The notes under the pieces are model-generated. The model searched no databases and was not told the origin of the DNA. It saw nothing but the letters and a program-made list of their open reading frames with translations. DNA of 64,000 nt from Crocodylus rhombifer. Lineage: Eukaryota > Chordata > Crocodylia > Crocodylidae. The translations under genes were made by a program, and so were the position numbers. Location of the stretch: the NCBI GenBank assembly GCA_038503035.1, contig JAVSML010001165.1, positions 1 to 64,000 on the forward strand, read 5' to 3'. Positions 58,036 to 64,000 of the stretch are shown here, in pieces; positions within the stretch are counted from its first letter, which is position 1; every line of letters begins with the position of its first letter.

Positions 58036-60022
58036 GCTAGGACAGACATTCAAAAAGCCAGAGCCTGAATTGATTCAATCTTTGCAGGTTAGTCTAACGT
58101 GCGTACATGTACATTGAACCAATTTGCAAGTGAATAGACATTTAGGAAATGCAGATACATGCCCGCAGTGGCTCAGGCCAGAAGCCAGGGGGCCCTAGAA
58201 GGTCCCTCAGCTGCGGGGAAGTTGTGGGCAGCCCTGGCAGTAGCCTCAGGCGAACTGGCCAGGGAAGTGGTTTAATTCCTCCCCACCTGTCCTGCTCTCA
58301 TGGACCCAAGGTGGGGTCTGCCTTGTGCAGCAGGGGAGGGGCACGCACCTAGGTGCTGGCCAGCATGGCCCCTGGGGCAGGCAGGGAGGAGTTTTATTCC
58401 CTCCTCTGCCTTTGGGGGCTGCAGCCGGGGTCTGCCAGCCCCAACTGCCACTGCCGATCGCTCCCTGCATGGGGCAAGCAGCGGGATAAGCTCCTTCCCT
58501 GCCCCCTCTGCCAGATGTTGGAGGAAAGTGGGAAATGGCACCTCTCCTAAGAGGGCCATGCCGGCTGGCCTCTGGCCACTCTGCCTCTGCTGCTGGAGTG
58601 GTGAGGGGGCAGGGACCATGATGGCAGCAGCCCCTCTCATGGTGTCCCTCTTCCCAGCAGGGCTGCACTGTGGATGGGAGTGGGGCGGGGCAGTCTGAGC
58701 TGCCACAGATGGCGTGGGTTGAAGCTTTCGCCCTGTGGCTTCTGTCCAGCGCACGAAGCTGCAGCTGCAGCTCTAGCTCCGGCTGCTTTCCACCTACCCC
58801 CTTTCCTCTCCCCCCCCGCAGGGGCTGCTTATCGTGTTGGGCAGGCAGGCAGAGTGGGCAGAGCTTGAGCCAGAGCTCCAGGCACTGGGCAGAAGCCACG
58901 GGGCTAAAGCTCCCGCCAGCTTGCCTAGAGCTGCGCGGAGGGACAGGAGCAGGAGGCGCAGCTACAGATGAGGGGAGCAGAACAGCCCTGCCGAGCCCAG
59001 CCAGTGTGCACCTTCCCCTCACCTCCAGCGGCTACTCCCCCTCCTGTCCCTGCTGCCCCGCTCCCGGTGGAGAAGTGGGGGCTGCTTCAACCCAGAGCAT
59101 GGAGCTCTGATGTCAGCTCCATCTGCCTTTCTTCACCTGCCCAGCCTGATAAGGGGTGGATGAGTGGGTGGGTGGAAAGCAGCTGGAGCTGGAGCCAGAT
59201 CTCTATGCTCTGAGCAGAAGCTGCCAGGCTAAAGCTACCCCTCCCACCCGTGCTGCCCCGAGCAGTGCAGCACGGACAGGAGGGGAAGGGGCAGGAGCTG
59301 CTGGAGGCGAGGGAAGCTGTGCGCTGGCTGGGCCCAGCAGGGCTGTTGTACTCCCCTCACCTTCAGCTGTGGCTCCTGTCCCACCATGCAGCATCGTTTA
59401 GCCGATTAGTTTCTGCCCAGTGCCTGGAGCTCTGGCTCCACCTCTGCGTGCTGGGCTGGCCTCTGTGCATCTGCCCTCAGCAGTCCCTGCAGGCTGGCCC
59501 GGCTCTGCCCCTCAGCCCCAGCCCCACAGCTGTGCGTGGGGCAGTCAGATGGTGCTATGGAGGCTGAATGCCTGACAGGCTGTTATACCTTGGTCAGGCA
59601 GACCTCAGCTGTGGTCCCTCGGTGGGAGAGGGGAGATGGGTAATAAACCCCTTCCCTGCTCCCTTTGCCTCCAGGGGCCAGGCTGGCTGGCATCTGGCTA
59701 AGCCCCCACCCCCAGCTAGAGAGCAGAGGGGAGGGGCCAGCCCTACTCTGGAGCAAAGAGCACAGCCCAGCCCAGGGCTGAGGAGCATGCTGGGATCCTG
59801 GGGGACTCTGGTTTAAGCCAGGAAGGGGTCTGGTACAGAAGTTGCATAAATCGGTTTGACCTAAATCAGTTAAGTCTGATACTGCATTCAATCAGGTTTA
59901 TCTTAAATCAGTTTTGGTCATTTTGAAACTATATTATGTGCACTGAAGTTTTGTTCTGTTACAGGTTTAAACCAGTTTCTGATCACTTAAACTGGTTTAT
60001 GTGTAACTTCAGTCCCTAACCC
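58036..60022. mobile_element. Large composite non-autonomous DNA-transposon-like block
   Basis: The left end GGGCTAGGACAGACATTCAA and the complement of the right end (GGGTTAGGGACTGAAGTTAC) resemble each other as terminal inverted repeats. 59826-60019 is the same partly palindromic terminal block as at 42346 and 63587. The interior (58140-59820) is very GC-rich, with (G)CAGCTGCAGCTC-type repeats. All its ORFs, up to 258 residues, look compositional because several frames on both strands are open at once. Whether one element spans the whole block is uncertain. Confidence 0.45.
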
Positions 60023-60454
60023 TGGAGACAGGAAAATTAAGGTTATTAATTAGTTGTTGTGACTGCAGTGCTCCCAATGTACACACTTCACTGTTTTAGA
60101 ACAATTGGATGCTTCCAATTGTACAGGAGAAGGTGAAAAAGAACTGGCATAGAAAATTTAGATGTCAACAGGTTTAAATACATTTTCCATGCCATTGAGT
60201 AGAACACTGGAGTTTTTTGGAGGACGATAAACCTGACATCAGACCCCAGTCTTGCTAACTAGACTGGCCTGGGGCACAGGGGCCTGGGCTTTGTGTGGTC
60301 CTCAGATGGAAAGAGGCTTTTTTCAGTTGGATGGAGATCATACTCATTGCTTTTGTGATGTACTGACCCTGAGACTATGACATCTGTAAGATTTGTAGAC
60401 CATGTGATACAGAGGAAAAGACAGAAAGAAATATATGCTTTTTTAATGATGTCT
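60023..60454. other. Spacer downstream of FAS, no gene
   Basis: AT-rich. Lies between the DNA-transposon block and the presumed end of the FAS transcript. Confidence 0.5.
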
Positions 60455-61483
60455 TTTATTACTGCTTGTATTTTAGTTTCTTTTGCAGTAGAAAAGCTAG
60501 TCACACAACCGAATCTTGGAGGATTCCCAGCTGGTATAGATAAAACTTTAAAAATTGTGGACCTGGTCCTGTCTTTCAGAAATACAGGTCACATTCCCAA
60601 TTCACATGGGTGAATTTAAAACATGAGTGTAGCATAAATATACCATGGCCATCGATCCTGAAGTAGGTTTTCATTCTACTACTGGTTGATTTTTCTAGCA
60701 AAAGCAGGTCAGATTCTGGGATGGCCTCATGAACAACATGTGCTCCCAAAGGCTGGAGGGGCACAGTGACCGCCTGCAGGAGGTGGCGGTGGTGGGGGTG
60801 TGGTGGTGGGAAGTGGGGAGCTCTTGTAGGCAGCCGTGGCAGCAGCGGGGGCACGCTGAGTGAGGAGCTCCCACAGGCAGCTGCGGTGGTTTCAGTGGAG
60901 GGGGGAAAGGGTGGTGAGCAGCGACTGCCTGCAGGCACTGCCAGTAGCATTAGCAGGGCTTCTCTTGGGGGGTGCTCCACCATCTCAGGGGGTACACCTG
61001 CATGCACGTGCACCCTCTACACGTTGCCAATGGATGGCCTAGTCAGTCAGGTACTGTTGTAGAACCAAAGCAGCCCAGGCTCAAACCCTTCATGTGCTGC
61101 TTACTTCATGGGTGACTGCAAGCAGTTCATTTAGCCACCCTCTGTGGAAACTGTGCTTGTAATCTCCAGTTCCTCTAACACCATTTACACCATTTTCCTG
61201 CTAGTAGGATAGATGTAAAATGAACACTAAGCTCGTAGGTAGAATTGTTTGTACATAATCCCAGGATCTCTATTCCTAGATCTTAGCAAACAGTAGAAAT
61301 GTTTCAGAATTTTTGAGGAGTAAATACCTCCCCAGTAATTAGGCCTGTTGCTTATGCTTGTCTATACACCTTCTTTGTATCCAGAATTTGTTCAAAGAAA
61401 TGACATCTGAAAGCTTTCTGATATTTACAACATTAAGAAAAAATTTAGTTCATTCAGAAATAGCTTCCTGTCGATTCAACATG
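60455..61483 (-). other. FAS: FAS 3' UTR (presumed), with candidate polyA signal
   Basis: From the FAS stop at 61484 the first AATAAA I see on the minus strand is the complement of 60455-60460, with ATTAAA 13 bases further on (complement of 60442-60447). This would make a 3' UTR of about 1 kb, in the range known for FAS. The distal half overlaps a dispersed repeat. No transcript evidence is available, so an earlier non-canonical signal is possible. Confidence 0.4.
60757..61045 (-). repeat. GC-rich dispersed repeat (reverse copy of the 43.0 kb family)
   Basis: It has GTGGCGG modules and ends GGTACACCTGCATGCACGTG, the reverse counterpart of the start at 43044. It lies within or just beyond the presumed FAS 3' UTR. 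Confidence 0.5.
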
Positions 61484-61845
61484 TTATAGCGCTGAATCTC
61501 CATAAGAATGGGCACTGCTTTGCTCATTAGTTCCATTATTTGATCTGTTGTTTTCCTGGCTGCTGGAAACAACTGACTTCAGTTTTTCCTCAATGCTATC
61601 AGCAACAGCACACATTTTGAGTTCTCTCAAGCTGCTGATCAAAGTTCTGTGTGCCCCCTTCATTCCGTGGGCTTCATACCAGCTCAGGAGCAATTTAATT
61701 TTCTGCTCAGCTGTATCATTCTGGTTGTCCTGAATCACTCGCTCTATGGTTGGTTCTGTTAATAGATGCTTCCGAACAAACGTTTTGACTTGGGGTAATG
61801 TCATCCCCTCTGCAATACTAGAAATGTGGGGGCTCAAGTCAATAT
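61484..61845 (-). CDS. FAS: FAS last coding exon: death domain and C-terminal tail
   Basis: FAS is a TNF-receptor-family membrane protein. On ligand binding its cytoplasmic death domain recruits FADD and starts caspase-8 apoptosis. The exon begins after a strong acceptor (T-rich tract, TATTTCCAG) and encodes 119 residues plus the split Asp codon, then TAA. Residues 1-80 form a six-helix death domain with FAS hallmarks: MTLPQVKTFVRK, then DTAEQKIKLLLSWYEAHGMK with the conserved Trp. It closely follows the human order of motifs (DTAEQK, W..HG, a leucine-rich last helix). The tail is Ser/Asn-rich and ends SAL, a class I PDZ-ligand pattern like the SLV of human FAS. There is no frameshift or stop. 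The open frame runs upstream to an ATG at 61886-61888, but that part is intron. Confidence 0.95.
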
Positions 61846-63244
61846 CTGGAAATACACACAAAAAATGAAAATTAAAAAAAAATGGCATTAGTATTTTACT
61901 ACTCTTTTTAATTTTAAAAGTACTGCATAACAGAAGAATTTGAAGCCTTAAACAGAGAGAGAGTGAGTCTAGTTGTTATTGTTTGCTCGTTTTTAAGCAA
62001 TGGAGTTCAGATTAGGAATACCTTTGCTTGTTACACTTTCACATTAGGAAATCTAAATGCCCAGGGATGCCTCCATTTTCCTTTCCTGTGATGTCCTATA
62101 AACCTTAACTCTTTCTGTAGCACCTCCTTCTCCGTTACTTTTCTACTTCATGTTTGTGAAGTCCTATTAAACAAATAAGCACTCTCATATCTCAGAGCTG
62201 TGGTATGAACCACTCCATGATGATACTTTCCTCACTAGTCTCCAGCTTATGGTGTCCCAGTTACTAATGTCCCAATGCTTATCTCCCTGGCTCCAAGCCC
62301 CCTTACTATGTCATCTATAATGCAGTGTGAACACCTCTGGCTTAGAAGTCCCATAACATGTGAAAGTGGGACACATCAGCTCCTGGTTGCACATGGCAAC
62401 CAGCTTGTTAATGTATTTATTGAAATAATAGTGGGTCTTTTCATCCATTTTTTAAGATGACGTCTCCAGAAGTTTGCCTAAGTTCACAAGGCTGATCCAA
62501 GCAGAGTTGAGTTTTGCCTGTCACTACCTCCTCTTTTCATGCCTCAGCTAGTAGATTTTTGCAAAAATCTTGTTGGTCTAAGAAAAGATGTCCACAAGCC
62601 CTGATCAGTTAGTAGTTGGCATGCAGTCCCTACCGAAGCAGAACTTTTAAGACGTAGACAGAAGTGCAGCTCCCCATTGTAACTCATGGCACTTTGCAGG
62701 AAGTGCCCTGAGTTAGAATGATCCCCTGGATCCAACATAAGTTTGCTCTAGGATCCTGAGGGTTGGGGAATCCAGATGCTGACTGCAAGCCTGCAGCTGG
62801 TTTCACTTAGCAATGCCCCTCCTTCCTTCCAGTCCTGATACTGTTTTCAGAGTGGGAGGGGAAGGGGAGCTTAGGGAGCTCATTCTAGGGGTTGTACACC
62901 TGGTGCTGGAGGGTGGGATGGGGGGATCAGAGGCCCCCACCTCAGGGGGACTCCAATCCACACAACCTGCCCTCCAGCATGAGCTGAAAAAACCCCCAGA
63001 CTAAACTCCCTCTATTTCCTTTACCATTCTGAAAACAGTGCTGGGATTGAGACTATTTTAAAACCAGTGGGAGTTGAGTCCAAGCAAAGAGTGCATGAGC
63101 TCATCTTTATTAATAGATGAGTTGCATATCACCCAGGAGCAACAGCTGTTAGAAGAATAAGAGACTGACCTGGCATTAAACTTTAGCAGATATTTCTACA
63201 TCAATTTTTCAAAATTCTTAGAAAGTATAATGTCTATTTCATAC
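61846..63244 (-). other. FAS: FAS intron between the 25-nt exon and the last exon
   Basis: 1399 bases, with GT at the 5' side (complement of 63243-63244, GTATGAAAT) and AG at the 3' side (complement of 61846-61847). It contains a diverged MITE copy starting near 62642, with a hairpin at 62682-62716, and a GC-rich stretch from 62740 to 63000. No exon is seen inside. Confidence 0.85.
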
Positions 63245-63269
63245 CTGTATACAGCAGAGGGTTCTCTTC
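63245..63269 (-). CDS. FAS: FAS 25-nt microexon
   Basis: The minus strand reads CTTATTTTCAG, then 25 bases (GAAGAGAACC...TATACAG), then GTATGAAAT, giving good acceptor and donor sites. Read from phase 0 it encodes eight residues (EENPLLYT) plus one base. That base joins the AT at the start of the next exon to make Asp, giving ...YTDIDLS at the death-domain start. Human FAS also has a 25-nt exon 8 in this position with the same phase. It links the membrane-proximal cytoplasmic region to the death domain. The exon is too short to show as an ORF. Further upstream exons are beyond the window. Confidence 0.9.
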
Positions 63270-64000
63270 CTGAAAATAAGGACAGAAATAAGTATTAATG
63301 AGACCTTTTGCAGTTTTTCTCACTTATGCTATCCTTTTTCTTTCATTAGATAACGTTTTGCAGCACAGCTGATTTGCTTCATGGGGCAAAACACACATTG
63401 CCCCTTATCCCACCCTTCATGGAGCAGGGATTTTCTCGCTCAGCTAGACTGGCTCCCCAATGATCCTGGGGGAATGGGTCTGACTGAGCAGGAACTCCTA
63501 TTCCCTGGGGTTCCTCTCGGTAAGCAGGAAACTAGGCAGGTGCTTGTGGGGTCCACAAACCCCCAGAGCACCTGCTCCTTGGGCTAGGGATAGATATTAC
63601 ACACAAATTGGTTTAAGTGATCAGAAACTGGTTTAAACCTGTAACAAAACAGTTGTTCAGTGCATATAAACCAGTTTGAGATAAACCTGGTTGAATGTAG
63701 TATCAGACTTAACTGATCTGGCTCAAACCAGTTTATGCAATGTCTGTCCTAGGCCCCTTGCTGGTTTAAATTAAACCATACTCCCTTGGTATCCTGGCAT
63801 GCTCTCTGGGCTGGATGGGGCTCTCTGCTCCACAGCATGGCAGACCTCTCCCCTCTGCTCCCTGGCTGGAGTCTCTCCATGCATGTGCCTGGCTTCTGCC
63901 TCCTCCTCTCTCACCTCCTGCTATGCAGGCATTCCCCGTCCCTCACATTAGTTAGCAGCCCACATGTTGGGTAGCTGTGACACACGGAACAAAGGAAGAA
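63270..64000 (-). other. FAS: FAS intron upstream of the microexon (continues past the window)
   Basis: Contains the MITE-family terminal block at 63587-63755 and a CT-rich stretch to the end of the window. I looked for the preceding K/E-rich exon and did not find it. Confidence 0.8.
63587..63755. mobile_element. MITE-family terminus inside FAS intron
   Basis: It starts GGCTAGGGATAGATATTACA and ends CCAGTTTATGCAATGTCTGTCCTAG-like, so its ends are inverted repeats. It matches 42346-42523 in the same order (GTGATCAGAAA, TGGTTTAAACCTGTAAC, TTCAGTGCA) and 59826-60019 in reverse. The 63756-63850 flank also matches the GC-rich core next to those copies. Confidence 0.65.

Noticed and set aside
58246..59022. 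A 258-residue minus-strand ORF
   Set aside because: It lies in very GC-rich repetitive DNA where stops are rare. Several frames on both strands are open at once.
61846..61888. ATG start of the FAS exon ORF at 61886-61888
   Set aside because: The upstream residues (Phe-rich) come from the polypyrimidine tract and acceptor site of the intron. The exon starts at 61845.

Overview
This is vertebrate nuclear DNA, almost certainly from a non-avian sauropsid and most likely a crocodilian, with a turtle as the main alternative. The evidence is several CR1 LINEs (one with a nearly intact reverse-transcriptase ORF), hAT transposons, a Penelope-like element, LTR-type retroelement pieces, and one recognisable host gene. 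That gene has spliced exons with canonical acceptor and donor sites. There are no operons, ribosome-binding sites, CRISPR arrays or other prokaryotic features. Two 10-base N runs (20322-20331 and 47857-47866) mark assembly gaps.

Host gene. The right end holds the last two coding exons of the death receptor FAS (CD95/TNFRSF6) on the minus strand. The 25-nt exon at 63245-63269 joins in phase to the final exon at 61484-61845, which encodes the death domain and C-terminal tail. The upstream FAS exons lie beyond base 64000. The 3' UTR probably runs to an AATAAA about 1 kb past the stop. The roughly 60 kb downstream contain no other host gene that I can recognise. CH25H, the usual next gene in other vertebrates, is not seen.

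Transposon landscape, left to right. 1-264: fragment of CR1 ORF1. 1.4-2.2 kb: 3' CR1 piece. 2.7-10.1 kb: three LTR-like blocks and a pair of 108-bp direct repeats. 14.1-17.6 kb: a young CR1 whose 975-codon ORF2 has one in-frame stop. 18.0 kb: a six-unit GATC-containing tandem repeat. 22.0 kb: a palindromic element. 23.9-25.1 kb: two Penelope-like 3' ends in inverted orientation, one carrying a GIY-YIG endonuclease remnant. 25.6-27.1 kb: frameshifted hAT transposase. 27.26-28.70 kb: a solo LTR with a TTAA target-site duplication. 29.0-30.3, 36.4-37.1, 38.5-38.8 and 51.0-51.8 kb: CR1 copies. 44.7-45.4 kb: a non-autonomous hAT element with a perfect 8-bp target-site duplication. 34.7, 42.3, 46.0, 58.0-60.0, 62.6 and 63.6 kb: termini of one or more MITE-like families sharing a GGCTAGGGACAGA-type end.

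The remaining sequence is AT-rich and non-coding, with no recognisable exon. Nothing here supports a new multi-gene system. The most useful observations are the inverted Penelope pair, the hairpin with compensatory changes between copies, the near-intact CR1, the FAS microexon and tail, and an apparently spurious assembly gap.
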